Assembly (NCBI GenBank): GCA_002500745.1
Contig: DLST01000015.1
Coordinates: forward strand, 26,406-59,061
Source of the DNA: Sphingobacterium sp. UBA7855
GTDB taxonomy: Bacteria > Bacteroidota > Bacteroidia > Sphingobacteriales > Sphingobacteriaceae
Length of the DNA: 32,656 bases
Direction: 5' to 3'
In this document: positions 1 through 9,688 of the stretch, piece after piece
How positions within the stretch are numbered: position 1 is the stretch's first letter
Layout: each line of letters starts with the position of its first letter
Notes under the pieces: model-generated
Database searches by the model: none
The model's input: the letters and a program-made list of their open reading frames with translations, nothing else
What the model was told of the DNA's origin: nothing
Translations under genes and position numbers: made by a program

Positions 1-48
1 TTGCTATATTCGGTTTGCTTAAATGTCGGACTGGACTTAAAATAAAAT

Positions 49-2049
49 TTACAACACATTCTTTACCAAAGAATATACGGGTACCTCTATGGGTTTCTCA
101 TGAACTAATTCAATTTCTTTCTTCTTTACGACCGTGTCCAACACTTCATATTCCGAATTCTGAGATTTAAACTCTGGCACGACTTCCTTCATCGCAGCGA
201 CAAGCCCCATAAAATCAGGCAGTAGTGTATCGGCATCCAAAATCTGTTGACAGATGGCATTAATACGATCCGCTTTAAGTGAAAGCTCATCATGATTTAC
301 TTTTGCAATCATGATTTTTGGATGATGTGTTTTCACAGTATTTTCATTGTTTGCCAAAAGTTCTTCATAAATTTTTTCTCCTGGGCGCAATCCAACAATT
401 TTGATATCAATATCCTCAGGGTAACGGTACCCCTTTAGTTTGATCATTCTTTTGGCCAAATCGATTATTTTAACAGACTTGCCCATATCGAATACAAAAA
501 TCTCACCTCCTTTTCCCATTACACCCGCTTCTTGCACAAGTTGACAAGCTTCAGGAATAGTCATAAAAAAACGTGTGATGTCTGGATGAGTTAACGTCAA
601 TGGACCGCCATCGGCCATCTGCTTTTCAAATAGCGGTATAACCGAGCCATTTGAACCAAGTACATTGCCAAACCGAGTGATAATAAAGCTCGTATCAGAT
701 TTTCCGCTGCAACTACTTACATAAATCTCAGCCATACGTTTGGTGGCTCCCATAACGTTGGTAGGGTTTACGGCTTTATCTGTGGATACCATGACCATCT
801 TTTTTGTACCATAATGCATACAGAGATCCGCAACTATTTTACTTCCCAATACATTAGTCTGGATGGACTCGTAAGGGTTAGCTTCCATCAATGGAACATG
901 CTTATAAGCCGCTGCATGGAAAACCAAATCAGGTTTATATTCGTCAAATATCCGTTGCATAAATGCAAAATTCCGCACATCCCCAACGACACAATGTAAA
1001 TGCTCAGCAAAAGTAGCCTTAATGGATTGCTGTACATCATAAATTGCGGACTCTGCTTGATCAAGAAGGATCAATTTCTTATAATGCCGTCTTGCAATCT
1101 GCCGAGCTAATTCCGAACCAATAGATCCAGCGGCACCTGTTACTAAGATAACTTTACCGCGCATTTCGTCTTCAATTTCTGGATGATCCAACTTAATCGG
1201 TTTACGTCCCAATAAATCTTCTATCTTTAAAGGTCGAATTTCACGTTTGGCGCCGGAGTTAAGTAATATCCGGGCCGGTGGCATTATTTTCAGTTCAAGC
1301 CCAAGATTTTGAAACCAATCTGAGACATATTCAAGCCGTTCGGGATCGTTATTTTCAACCGCAATGATTACTTGAGTTATATGGCATTTCTCCACATATT
1401 CTTTCGTAATTTCGGTAATATCTTTAATTTTTAAACCTGCCAAGCGCTTACCTATCCGTGATATTTTATCTTCAACAAAGGCGACCACCTGATACTTCGT
1501 CCGCTGGTCTTCCTTTAATAAAGAAAATGATACTAGCCCTGGTCTCGAAGCACCAAATATCAATACATTCTCCCCTTTCCTACCTGGCAGAAAAAGATAT
1601 TCATAAATAGTCCGATAGATTACACGCGCCCCTACCATAATGACCAGCAAAATTGTAGCCTGCATCGTCAATACGCCATACGACAATCTGAGATAATCTC
1701 CTGCCAAAGTTCCTTTATTAAAGATAGTTTTGATAATAAACGTGAAAACCATTAGCAGAATATAGGCAGATCCCACCGTTTTAAATATTTTAATAGTGTC
1801 TCGAATGCCAGTTTGTCGAACAATTCCTCGAAAGGTATCGTAGCATAAGAACATCAAGAGGTAAATGGGCAATATAACAACAACTTTTTTTAACATCAAT
1901 TCGATATCAAATACTCCCTTGAAGTTGTTGACCACATAATTAGAAAACACATAGCTTGCAAACACAAACCACATGTCGATCATTAAAATGACCCATCTTG
2001 GATTGTCCTTTCTCAGGCGCCTTCTTAAATCTCCTAGAGAACCCATCAT
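49..2049 (-). CDS. Membrane-bound nucleoside-diphosphate-sugar 4,6-dehydratase/epimerase (WbpM/CapD/FlaA1 family)
   Basis: This is a long-form polysaccharide SDR enzyme that probably converts a UDP-HexNAc to a 4-keto-6-deoxy sugar at the cytoplasmic face of the inner membrane. The N-terminus has about four hydrophobic segments (first at WVILMIDMWFVF), then a Rossmann-like CoA-binding region (VLIFGASRPG), then a C-terminal SDR domain. The SDR carries the NAD motif GAAGSIG near residue 305, STDKAVNPTNVMG, and a downstream ATK. Met precedes Lys where classical SDRs have Tyr, which is typical of WbpM/FlaA1. Near 670 residues is normal for the family. I chose the ATG at 2049 because homologues have a short tail before the first membrane segment; the frame also opens from a TTG at 2097 (682 aa). 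It is the last EPS gene, divergent from the PHP phosphatase gene. The family is secure; the exact sugar product is not. Confidence 0.9.
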   Translation of the reverse strand: MMGSLGDLRRRLRKDNPRWVILMIDMWFVFASYVFSNYVVNNFKGVFDIELMLKKVVVILPIYLLMFLCYDTFRGIVRQTGIRDTIKIFKTVGSAYILLMVFTFIIKTIFNKGTLAGDYLRLSYGVLTMQATILLVIMVGARVIYRTIYEYLFLPGRKGENVLIFGASRPGLVSFSLLKEDQRTKYQVVAFVEDKISRIGKRLAGLKIKDITEITKEYVEKCHITQVIIAVENNDPERLEYVSDWFQNLGLELKIMPPARILLNSGAKREIRPLKIEDLLGRKPIKLDHPEIEDEMRGKVILVTGAAGSIGSELARQIARRHYKKLILLDQAESAIYDVQQSIKATFAEHLHCVVGDVRNFAFMQRIFDEYKPDLVFHAAAYKHVPLMEANPYESIQTNVLGSKIVADLCMHYGTKKMVMVSTDKAVNPTNVMGATKRMAEIYVSSCSGKSDTSFIITRFGNVLGSNGSVIPLFEKQMADGGPLTLTHPDITRFFMTIPEACQLVQEAGVMGKGGEIFVFDMGKSVKIIDLAKRMIKLKGYRYPEDIDIKIVGLRPGEKIYEELLANNENTVKTHHPKIMIAKVNHDELSLKADRINAICQQILDADTLLPDFMGLVAAMKEVVPEFKSQNSEYEVLDTVVKKKEIELVHEKPIEVPVYSLVKNVL

Positions 2050-2538
2050 AGCTTTTTCTCTTATTTTATTAAATGTTACTGACCGTGTCTGCGACAAACG
2101 GACACAATCTGATATGGCTTTGTTATAATATTTTATAAAGGAAATGCAAGATAGTTAAATTTTCGCACTCAAATTACTCCTACGATAAAATATCATTAAA
2201 AAGAACCCTATCGATTGATTTATCATCGTGGACTAAGCAACTATTATACCGAAACTGTTACATTCAAAAAATAATGGCATGAATAGAGTATAATTAATAG
2301 CACAGCGCATCATATTTAACATATGTAGACTGATAAAAAATAATTCTCTAATGTCATTTGCCGGAGGTTTAAAGCATATCATTCGGCCTTATGCATATCG
2401 ATGTAATTATTGGCATATTGTTTGTAATAGGTACCGCGTAGTCATGGAAAGGAATTTGTAACTTACCCTTCACTTATATAGCTTGAAACACCAGTCCTTT
2501 TACTACACTATTTGCACAACAATAATAAGATTTGCATC
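2050..2538. other. Intergenic region between divergent dehydratase and PHP phosphatase genes
   Basis: About 440-490 bp of AT-rich sequence separates the divergent start sites, so promoters for both genes should lie here. The first 48 bp may be coding if the dehydratase uses the TTG at 2097. I found no exact TAnnTTTG element facing either gene, no convincing ORF and no long inverted repeat. A weak TAGCTTGA lies about 50 bp before the plus-strand gene. Confidence 0.4.
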
Positions 2539-3333
2539 ATGGGATTTTTTAGTAATTTGTTTGGGAAAAAGACTTCATCAATCCGCTCTTTAGCGCAGTT
2601 GGAATTTTTACAAGTAGACATGCACAACCATCTGTTACCAGGTATTGACGATGGAAGTAACTCTGTGCAACAATCCCTACATTATATTCAGGAACTGCAG
2701 CGCTTAGGCCTTAAAAAGTTTATCTGTACTCCACATATCATGGCCGGCGTACATCAGAACACCAAATTTAGTATTGAACATGCGAAAGATTCACTGGTAG
2801 CGGGATTAAAGAAATCCGGCAATGATGTGGATATATTTGGCGCGGCTGAACATATGATTGATGAAAATCTTTCTTTATTGATCCGTGAAAATGAACTATG
2901 CGTAATGCCAGGCGGTTATGTATTGATTGAAATGTCTTATTTATCCGAATCGAAAGCTTTGTTTCATACCATATTAAATATACAAAAATTAGGTTACAAA
3001 CCTATTCTAGCTCATCCTGAACGTTATAATTATTACCATAGCAATTTTAACATTTATAAGCAGATCAAAGATGCAGGCTGCTTACTCCAGTTAAATCTAC
3101 TTTCCTTAAGCCGATACTATGGGGTTGATGTCAAAGCTATCGCGATGACCCTATTGAAATCCGGTATGTATGATTTTGTCGGAACCGACCTTCATCACCA
3201 ACGCCATCTTGACGCTTTAAAAAATATAGTTGAGAAATACCCGATTCGTGAGATGTTAAGAACTTCACCTATCTTAAATGAATCACTCCTTGATCATATC
3301 GATCAGCATAAAGGTCAAGTGATCGCTGTATAA
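2539..3333 (+). CDS. CpsB/CapC-family protein-tyrosine phosphatase, PHP fold
   Basis: This is a manganese-type PHP-domain phosphatase of the family that dephosphorylates tyrosine kinases controlling capsule or EPS assembly. Visible metal-ligand motifs in order are DMHNHLLPGIDDG near the N-terminus, TPHIM, AEHM, IEMSY, AHPERY and GTDLHH, the full PHP set. The ATG at 2539 gives 264 aa, close to the family norm of 240-260; the frame is also open from a TTG at 2512, nine codons upstream. It is the only plus-strand gene in the EPS locus and converges on the UXS-like gene with a 27-bp gap. Its expected partner, an active BY-kinase, is absent from the window: the co-polymerase tail at 21513-23672 lacks a P-loop. 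The kinase may lie elsewhere, or the substrate may differ. Confidence 0.9.
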   Translation: MGFFSNLFGKKTSSIRSLAQLEFLQVDMHNHLLPGIDDGSNSVQQSLHYIQELQRLGLKKFICTPHIMAGVHQNTKFSIEHAKDSLVAGLKKSGNDVDIFGAAEHMIDENLSLLIRENELCVMPGGYVLIEMSYLSESKALFHTILNIQKLGYKPILAHPERYNYYHSNFNIYKQIKDAGCLLQLNLLSLSRYYGVDVKAIAMTLLKSGMYDFVGTDLHHQRHLDALKNIVEKYPIREMLRTSPILNESLLDHIDQHKGQVIAV

Positions 3334-3360
3334 ACGGGAAATACAATCACTATAAATTTT

Positions 3361-4305
3361 TTATAAACATGTTTTAAAATAGTCTATTGTCCTCGACAAT
3401 CCCTCTTCAAGTTGAATCTTGGGATTCCAGTCCAGGCAATTTTTGGCTACTTCAATATCAGGCTTCCTTTGTTGTGGATCGTCTTGAGGTAATGGCAAAA
3501 ACTTAATCTGCGATTTTGAGCCAGTCTGTAAGATCACCTGTTCCGCTAATTGGAATATAGTAAATTCATTGGGGTTACCGATATTTACTGGTCCGATAAA
3601 AGAGGGTTCTGCAGCCATCATTCTTATCATTCCTTCTACCAAGTCATCTACGTACTGGAAACTTCGGGTCTGACTGCCTTCTCCATAAATGGTAATATCT
3701 TTATTTTGTAAGGCTTGCATAATAAAATTAGATACTACTCTCCCGTCCTGTGGATGCATACGTGGACCATAGGTATTAAAAATCCGAACGATCTTTATCG
3801 CAATATGGTGTTGCCGATGATAATCCATAAACAATGTTTCGGCACATCGCTTTCCTTCGTCATAGCAGGAACGAATACCAATAGGATTCACATTTCCCCA
3901 ATAGCTCTCAGGCTGTGGATGGATGTGTGGGTCGCCATAAATTTCACTTGTAGAGGCCTGTAAAATACGCGCATTTACCCGTTTTGCAAGTCCAAGCATA
4001 TTGATTGCCCCCATAACGGATGTTTTAATCGTTTTTATCGGATTATACTGATAGTGAACTGGACTGGCGGGACAGGCAAGATTATATATTTCGTCCACCT
4101 CAGCTAAAAAAGGTTCTGTCACGTCATGCCGCACAAGCTCGAAATAAGGGTTTTGCAATAGGTGAACGATGTTAGATTTATCCCCAGTAAAGAAGTTATC
4201 CATACAGATGACCTCGTTCCCGTCCTTAAGCAAACGTTCGCACAGATGTGAACCTATAAATCCAGCTCCTCCCGATACTAATACTCTTTTTTTTAGGTTA
4301 TACAT
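3361..4305 (-). CDS. UDP-glucuronate decarboxylase-like SDR (UDP-xylose synthase type)
   Basis: This is an extended SDR of 314 aa. It has the NAD motif GGAGFIG at residues 12-18, a TSEIYGDP segment near 119-126, and the catalytic pair Tyr148/Lys152 in [10 protein letters not shown]. The run [13 protein letters not shown] and the [10 protein letters not shown] block are typical of bacterial UXS enzymes, which decarboxylate UDP-glucuronate to UDP-xylose in the cytosol. That would supply a pentose donor to one of the glycosyltransferases upstream. It ends the long minus-strand EPS array, starting 26 bp after the stop of the receiver-kinase gene. A related NDP-sugar 4,6-dehydratase or epimerase is possible, but the ACPASP and SCYDEGKR signatures favour UXS. 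Confidence 0.88.
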   Translation of the reverse strand: MYNLKKRVLVSGGAGFIGSHLCERLLKDGNEVICMDNFFTGDKSNIVHLLQNPYFELVRHDVTEPFLAEVDEIYNLACPASPVHYQYNPIKTIKTSVMGAINMLGLAKRVNARILQASTSEIYGDPHIHPQPESYWGNVNPIGIRSCYDEGKRCAETLFMDYHRQHHIAIKIVRIFNTYGPRMHPQDGRVVSNFIMQALQNKDITIYGEGSQTRSFQYVDDLVEGMIRMMAAEPSFIGPVNIGNPNEFTIFQLAEQVILQTGSKSQIKFLPLPQDDPQQRKPDIEVAKNCLDWNPKIQLEEGLSRTIDYFKTCL

Positions 4306-4331
4306 AAATTAGTAATTTATACTGTGAATTT

Positions 4332-5462
4332 TTAATGGTTAGACGGGTTATCCAGCAATGGAACACGAAAGCCGAAACGTGAGCCGATATGTTCTTCCGA
4401 TTCGAAAAAGAAGGCCCCACCGTTTTGTTGGATAAAATGGTAAACAACCCACAGTCCCAAACCCTTACCTTTTTCCCGCATTGGCGTAATCTTACCCTCT
4501 TCCATAATTTGGTCTTGTAACTGACGCTGTGCATCCAAGCTCATTCCCACTCCTGTATCGATAAATTCGACAACAGCATCATCTTTATCGCGATATAAAT
4601 TGAGCCTGATCAGGGAATTTTCGTGGCTAAACTTCACCGCATTGATCAAAAGATTCCTCAACATACTTTTCATAATGTCTACATCAAAAAAGATCTGCAA
4701 ACTAGACTCTAAAGTTAACTGTATGTCGATATTTTTCAACTTGGCTGTCGGTTGTAGCGTCTCAACTACACCTTTAACCATTTCATCAAACTCAATTTCC
4801 TGGGGCATGTAACTTAGTACACCCAAGCTATTTTTAGTCCATTTGAGCAAATTGTCCAAAACGCTAAAAAGTTGCTCAGCGATATCATTCCCAGTATTGA
4901 CCATATCGGCATACCCAGTATTACTGCTTTCGGGGCTCATGGTCAAAATATTTAAGATCATTTTTAATGAAGATATTGGACTTCGGAGATCATGTGCCAG
5001 AATAGCATACATTCTATCCCGGTTTAATATTGCTTCCTGAAGCTGTGCTGTCTGTTTGGCAATCGTATTGCCCGATTCAATAAGCTTGATCTGATGTTTG
5101 ATACGTTGAAGTAATTCCTTTTTGTTAAAAGGCTTCGAAACGTAGTCAACACCACCACTATCAAATCCACGCACAACATCATCAGCAGACTTTAAGTTCG
5201 TAATAAACAATACCGGAATATGTTTATACTGTTCCATGGATTTCAACTCCGCTGTCAGATCAAATCCATTTTTTTCGCCCATGACAACATCCATTAAAAT
5301 AAGGTCAATCCGATGATTTCCCAAATTTTCGAATGCTCCTTTAGCACCTGAAGCAGAGAATACGGTGAAATGTTCGCGCTCTAAGATTTCTTTTAATACA
5401 AAAAGATTTAACTCAGAATCCTCTACGATGAGAATATTATACGTTGAAAAATCAATTTCCAT
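4332..5462 (-). CDS. Receiver-histidine kinase (REC-HisKA-HATPase), cytoplasmic
   Basis: This 376-aa soluble signalling protein has an N-terminal receiver and a C-terminal kinase. The receiver (residues 5-125) keeps the acidic pair Glu14/Asp15, phospho-acceptor Asp58 in LILMDVVMG, and Lys110 in SKPF. The HisKA helix carries His157 in AHDLRSP. The HATPase has the N-box NLLINAVKFSH, G1 motif DTGVGM and G2 motif GKGLGLW. There are no membrane segments. REC-HK proteins of this order typically take a phosphoryl input at the receiver that tunes the kinase. The gene lies between the membrane EEP-family gene and the UXS-like gene on the EPS strand. The 120-bp upstream gap, with a candidate -7 box, allows a separate promoter. 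Domain assignment is secure; its partner receiver is inferred. Confidence 0.93.
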   Translation of the reverse strand: MEIDFSTYNILIVEDSELNLFVLKEILEREHFTVFSASGAKGAFENLGNHRIDLILMDVVMGEKNGFDLTAELKSMEQYKHIPVLFITNLKSADDVVRGFDSGGVDYVSKPFNKKELLQRIKHQIKLIESGNTIAKQTAQLQEAILNRDRMYAILAHDLRSPISSLKMILNILTMSPESSNTGYADMVNTGNDIAEQLFSVLDNLLKWTKNSLGVLSYMPQEIEFDEMVKGVVETLQPTAKLKNIDIQLTLESSLQIFFDVDIMKSMLRNLLINAVKFSHENSLIRLNLYRDKDDAVVEFIDTGVGMSLDAQRQLQDQIMEEGKITPMREKGKGLGLWVVYHFIQQNGGAFFFESEEHIGSRFGFRVPLLDNPSNH

Positions 5463-5564
5463 AGATCATTATAACTTAATTAGATATTATATAGAAGGAT
5501 CCAATCATTCTTTACCATTCATAAACCAATATTACGTTATTAATTGCTGCAATAATTTGTGTAG

Positions 5565-5572
5565 CAAAAATA
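5565..5572 (-). promoter_or_regulatory. Candidate Bacteroidota -7 element upstream of the receiver-kinase gene
   Basis: The minus strand reads TATTTTTG, matching TAnnTTTG, about 103 bp before the kinase start. No well-spaced -33 TTG is evident, and the sequence is AT-rich, so a chance match is plausible. Confidence 0.25.
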
Positions 5573-5582
5573 TTATACAATA

Positions 5583-6641
5583 TCAATTTATCTTTAAATC
5601 AACTAATACAGGAAGATGGTCACTATAGTCAACATTGCCTGTACTATAATTTATAGCCCGGAATTCATTGCCGGAAAAGAAAACAAAATCAATCCGGAAG
5701 AGCTTCATTAAATAGGCATAGGTATAGCCATATCCATTACCCGCTTCGCAAAACGCATCCTTTAGATTTCCTTTAATTTTATGATAACTATATGAGTTAG
5801 GACTGTTATTGAAGTCTCCACAAATAAGTGTAGGAAAAGGTGATTTATCGATTATATTTCTTAAACAATCTGCCTGGGCACCTCTCAACCTGAAATTTCC
5901 CGACATTGTTTTAATTGCACTCCACCATTTAACCACTACATTTTCGGCAGCTAATAGATTTCCTTTCACCTGGTTCCAATTTGTCGTTTGCAAATGGCAA
6001 GTTCCAATTCGGATCTTTTCACCTTTAAAGGAAAGATCGACGAAAATCGCACAATTCGGACGTTCCTCAAATGATACAGTCTGAACTGAGTCCAAAGGAA
6101 ACTTGCTTAAGATAGCAAGCTGATTATTTCCTGAATTGCTTTCTGTCATTATTAAATATGGAAACTGGCCAAATACCTCCTTCAATTTCGACACCGAACA
6201 GTCGGCCGGCACCTCTTGTAAACATAACGTATTTACTTGCTGTGATTCAATATAGGAAGCAATCTGTTCCATGGAAGATAAATTATAAATCATTTTGAAT
6301 TCACGGACATTATACGACGCTAAGCGTATGTCTGCCGTTTCATTCTGTTCAGTCGAGTTTACTTGAATTATCTTTGCGAAATAATGAAAGTTAGCCAATA
6401 TTGCTATTAACGGACAAATACTATACCAACTGCGCCTGTAAAGGCCAATAATAAGGAAAAGCAAATTACTAAAGACAAGCGCTGGCAATAACACACCAAG
6501 CCATTGAAAAAAAACAGTGGTCTGTGGCGAGATAAACAACGCTAAAAAAGACAATGAGGTAAGCAGCGCTACGATAACAACTACAAATCTAACTAACGCG
6601 CCGGTTATACTAAACGGTCTAAATTCAAACTCTTGCGCCAT
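5583..6641 (-). CDS. Membrane-anchored endonuclease/exonuclease/phosphatase (EEP) family protein
   Basis: Three hydrophobic segments (about residues 14-36, 47-67 and 73-95) precede an EEP domain that is probably periplasmic. The catalytic set is intact: Asn111 in ASYNVREF, Glu143 in LQEVP, His216 in GTCHLQ, Asp276/Asn278 in CGDFNN, Asp318, and Asp341/His342 in the terminal SDHLPVLVDL. The length of 352 aa is normal for the membrane-anchored Bacteroidota form. The fold covers DNases, inositol-phosphate phosphatases and sphingomyelinases, so the substrate cannot be read from sequence. The gene sits between two histidine-kinase genes in the EPS array, 10 bp downstream of the PAS kinase. A phosphodiesterase acting on a phospholipid or phosphorylated glycan is possible but unproven. 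Confidence 0.85.
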   Translation of the reverse strand: MAQEFEFRPFSITGALVRFVVVIVALLTSLSFLALFISPQTTVFFQWLGVLLPALVFSNLLFLIIGLYRRSWYSICPLIAILANFHYFAKIIQVNSTEQNETADIRLASYNVREFKMIYNLSSMEQIASYIESQQVNTLCLQEVPADCSVSKLKEVFGQFPYLIMTESNSGNNQLAILSKFPLDSVQTVSFEERPNCAIFVDLSFKGEKIRIGTCHLQTTNWNQVKGNLLAAENVVVKWWSAIKTMSGNFRLRGAQADCLRNIIDKSPFPTLICGDFNNSPNSYSYHKIKGNLKDAFCEAGNGYGYTYAYLMKLFRIDFVFFSGNEFRAINYSTGNVDYSDHLPVLVDLKIN

Positions 6642-6651
6642 AAAATATTAT

Positions 6652-8478
6652 TTAAACCTGTTCAATTAGGGGAAATCTTATGCTAAAAGTTGCTCCCTCT
6701 CCAAGCTCCGACTCGACACTTAATTGCCCATTCATCTGCTCAACGATACCCTTACAAATCGCCAAACCTAACCCTGTACCCTTATCCAATGAGTTAATCT
6801 TATAAAACCGATTGAAGATCAATGCATGATTTTCCTTGGCTATGCCTATACCATTATCCTTTACATAAAACACTATATGATCATCGTTTAGAGTGTAACC
6901 AACATGCACAGCACCTTCTGGCGGTGTAAATTTTAAGCTGTTATTAATAAGATTGACCAGAACCTGAATGACCCGACCACGATCCAGTCTCGCCACAACC
7001 TCCCTTTCTGGAATGTCAAAAATTATCGCTGGCTGCTCATCATTGGGCAGGAAACTCATTGATAATTCATTTAATATTCCCTTAAGAGACACATCCGAAT
7101 TCTTTAGCCTAACGCTACCTGCATCCATTTGTGACATTTCAAGCACGTCGGTTATCAACCGCAGCAACTGGCTACTATTAGCGTTGAGGAGCTCACCATA
7201 TTCCTTTCGCAATTCAGGATCTGGCGTATCTGCAATAATACTTCCAAAACCCATAATGGCACTAAGCGGAGTACGGATTTCATGATTCATATTGGAGATA
7301 AAGGCAGACTTTAATCGTTCGGATTCCTCTGCTGCTTCCTTTGAGCGCAAGAGTTGCTCTTCATAACGTAGCTGATCAGAGATATCGCGCTTGATGGTCC
7401 AGACAATATCCTCACCATTGCCATTTTTGATCATCAGCGAACTGCATTCAGAACCGATAATATCCAATTCTGGATACAGCGTATCACAGCGGTATTGATA
7501 ATAACCCGAAGCAGAAATGATTTTTTGCACCGATAAATCCCAAGCTTCTTGTGTGGTGAACTCACGCAGACATTCAAAGATCTTTAAGTCAGTTATATCT
7601 TCCTGTTCATTCAGACCATTTTGCTTCCGGCATGCTTTATTTGCAAAAGCCATATTACCATTTTTATGACATGCAAAAATACTATACGGTGCATTATCAA
7701 CTACCGCAAGCACCATTTCAAGTTCATTTCTATTTTTAATGAAATCACTTACATTTTGCGAAAAACCTTCTATTATACATACATTGTTTTCAAGGCGTTT
7801 GGCATATTTTGTCGCCCGCACATAGGTGATGGGAACACCAGATTGCTTTATACGGTATTCAAATGTACTATTCTCTATGGAATCATTATGTAGAAATGTC
7901 TCCATTCCTTTTCTGTCATCTGGATGGACATAATTCAGTAACTGTGCCAAAGTGATCTTCTCAGGTGCTTCCAGATTTCTTTTGTGTAAATTAGAATAAC
8001 CATTGTGTATTAATTCTTGACGCTGCAGATCATAGGTCCAATGGCCAATCATGGCGACCTTTCCCACTTCAAGCTGTGCGGTAAGAGCCGATTTAAGACG
8101 GTATTTCATATTACTTCTTTGAGTAATATCCCGATACTGGCAAATTAAATGTTCGTCATCAAATTTGTGAATCAGAAATTTGAAATAATACATCTGTTCA
8201 TCTGTTGGAAGATCGTAATTTAGATTGGAGGTTTCCCCTGTCTGACGACAAAATGCAAATTCCTGTTCAATGAGCCTCGATGTCGGTTGGGGCAAAAGGG
8301 ACAAAATATTCTTGCCAATCACATCGACGTCAGGATTTAGAATTGGATTATTTGTTTTCATTATTGCATCCACGCAAATGTTATCACGATTGATTAACAA
8401 TAATGTATCGCAAGTTATATTCAGTATCTTCTCCAAGAACTTTAAATCATGTAATATTTTTTTCTCCATAACATTCAT
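6652..8478 (-). CDS. Multi-PAS sensor histidine kinase, cytoplasmic
   Basis: This is a 608-aa soluble kinase. Three PAS-like regions lie at about residues 15-120, 135-245 and 255-370; the second and third end in typical PAC sequence (EGFSQNVSDF, WTIKRDISDQ). A HisKA helix follows with His399 in NMNHEIRTP, then a HATPase with N-box LVNLINNSLKF, G1 DNGIGI and G2 GTGLGLA. No membrane helix is seen, so it probably senses a cytosolic or redox cue. I chose the ATG at 8478: the frame continues to 8547, but that would overlap the upstream glycosyltransferase by 65 bp, whereas 8478 leaves a 4-bp gap typical of coupling. It has no receiver or output domain of its own; likely partners are the receivers at 25729-26094 or 4332-5462. 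Confidence 0.92.
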   Translation of the reverse strand: MNVMEKKILHDLKFLEKILNITCDTLLLINRDNICVDAIMKTNNPILNPDVDVIGKNILSLLPQPTSRLIEQEFAFCRQTGETSNLNYDLPTDEQMYYFKFLIHKFDDEHLICQYRDITQRSNMKYRLKSALTAQLEVGKVAMIGHWTYDLQRQELIHNGYSNLHKRNLEAPEKITLAQLLNYVHPDDRKGMETFLHNDSIENSTFEYRIKQSGVPITYVRATKYAKRLENNVCIIEGFSQNVSDFIKNRNELEMVLAVVDNAPYSIFACHKNGNMAFANKACRKQNGLNEQEDITDLKIFECLREFTTQEAWDLSVQKIISASGYYQYRCDTLYPELDIIGSECSSLMIKNGNGEDIVWTIKRDISDQLRYEEQLLRSKEAAEESERLKSAFISNMNHEIRTPLSAIMGFGSIIADTPDPELRKEYGELLNANSSQLLRLITDVLEMSQMDAGSVRLKNSDVSLKGILNELSMSFLPNDEQPAIIFDIPEREVVARLDRGRVIQVLVNLINNSLKFTPPEGAVHVGYTLNDDHIVFYVKDNGIGIAKENHALIFNRFYKINSLDKGTGLGLAICKGIVEQMNGQLSVESELGEGATFSIRFPLIEQV

Positions 8479-8482
8479 AGGT

Positions 8483-9670
8483 TTATTTTCTTTGAGATTT
8501 CTCCCACCCGCCAACAAAGCGCCTGCTAAATAAATAGTAAATTCCACGCATCACATTGATGTTCATAAACAAAAAGTAGTACGGGATATAAAATAATTTC
8601 GAACTATTGGGATTATTTCGCCGCGCATATCCCAAAGCCGCACAAAGATAACAGAGACACTGAAGCGCAAAAATGACGTAAAACACATTGAATGATGATG
8701 AATTTCGATATCCAAGAATGGCCGACAAGGGAAAGAGAGCAAAAAGGGCAAAAGGTGTGACAGACCACCGCAGCACACGATGTGAAATATACTGAAAACT
8801 CAGCTTCCCAAACTTAAACACATTTAATAACGGAAGTAACCTTCCTATAGACTGCCATCCACCTGCAGCAATACGTCTTTTCCGCTTACCTTCTTCTTCC
8901 ATGTTTAGCGACCCGTACTCGACAGCATAGGCATTGGATGTGTAGGCAATCCGATGGCCTTGTTGTGCAATACGCATTGATAGCATAAAATCATCCAACA
9001 AGGTATCTTCTTCCATCGAAGTGAATAATTCTGTTCGCACTGCAAATAATTCTCCTGCAGCTCCTACAGCAGAATAGAACTCAAAGTCTAACTTTTTCAG
9101 CAGCGATTCATATTTCCAATAAGCTCCCTCCCCTTTTGATGAAACAGTATCATCACTGCTAAAAGCCACTCTTTTCTCGCCAGAGACACAACCTATTGTT
9201 GGATCACTAAATTGGTCGGCAATAATTTTCAAAGCCTCTACATTTAGCAAACAATTTGCATCGCTAAACACAACAATTGGAGTTTTAACATATTCCATAC
9301 CATGGTTAACGGCAGCGGTTTTGCCTCTCCTAAGGGGTGACCCGATAATCTCAACCATCGGATACTGTTTCAATAGCTCACGACTTTGGTCTGTACTCCC
9401 ATCTATAACCCATAGGATATGTAACCTGTCTACTGGGTAATCAAGTTCAAGGCAATTTGACATTTTTTCAGGGATAATTTCCGCCTCATTATAAGCGGTA
9501 ATAAATAACGTCAATGGAGGAAACTGCTTTCCCTCACTGTTTTGCCCCCCCTGCTTTCTGTGAATGGGGTATGGAAATAACCTGGCTAGTATAAAAATTA
9601 CGATAGCATAACCGATATAGGTATATAGCACCAACAACAGGGCGCTCCAAAAGAAAATATTCAAACTCAT
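8483..9670 (-). CDS. Membrane glycosyltransferase, family GT2
   Basis: This 395-aa GT2 enzyme has an N-terminal membrane helix (residues 5-30), a cytoplasmic GT-A domain and about three C-terminal membrane helices. Motifs are FITAYNEAEI (56-65), VIDGSTDQS, FSDAN with Asp137 in the nucleotide/metal site, LLDDFML with Asp226/Asp227 as catalytic-base region, and RKRRIAAGGWQ (263-272) where processive synthases carry the QxxRW-type motif. The architecture resembles membrane GT2 enzymes that extend polysaccharides at the inner membrane. The gene is tightly packed between the GT2 gene at 9689 (18-bp gap) and the PAS kinase. Donor and linkage cannot be inferred. Confidence 0.9.
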   Translation of the reverse strand: MSLNIFFWSALLLVLYTYIGYAIVIFILARLFPYPIHRKQGGQNSEGKQFPPLTLFITAYNEAEIIPEKMSNCLELDYPVDRLHILWVIDGSTDQSRELLKQYPMVEIIGSPLRRGKTAAVNHGMEYVKTPIVVFSDANCLLNVEALKIIADQFSDPTIGCVSGEKRVAFSSDDTVSSKGEGAYWKYESLLKKLDFEFYSAVGAAGELFAVRTELFTSMEEDTLLDDFMLSMRIAQQGHRIAYTSNAYAVEYGSLNMEEEGKRKRRIAAGGWQSIGRLLPLLNVFKFGKLSFQYISHRVLRWSVTPFALFALFPLSAILGYRNSSSFNVFYVIFALQCLCYLCAALGYARRNNPNSSKLFYIPYYFLFMNINVMRGIYYLFSRRFVGGWEKSQRK

Positions 9671-9688
9671 TTGTATTAAATAGATTAC

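Noticed and set aside
814..999. Short plus-strand open frame inside the dehydratase gene
   Set aside because: It lies opposite a well-conserved SDR domain and its translation has no family-like motifs; it is a shadow frame.
8483..8547. Extension of the PAS kinase start to 8547
   Set aside because: It would overlap the upstream glycosyltransferase by 65 bp and add a non-family N-terminus; the ATG at 8478 fits better.
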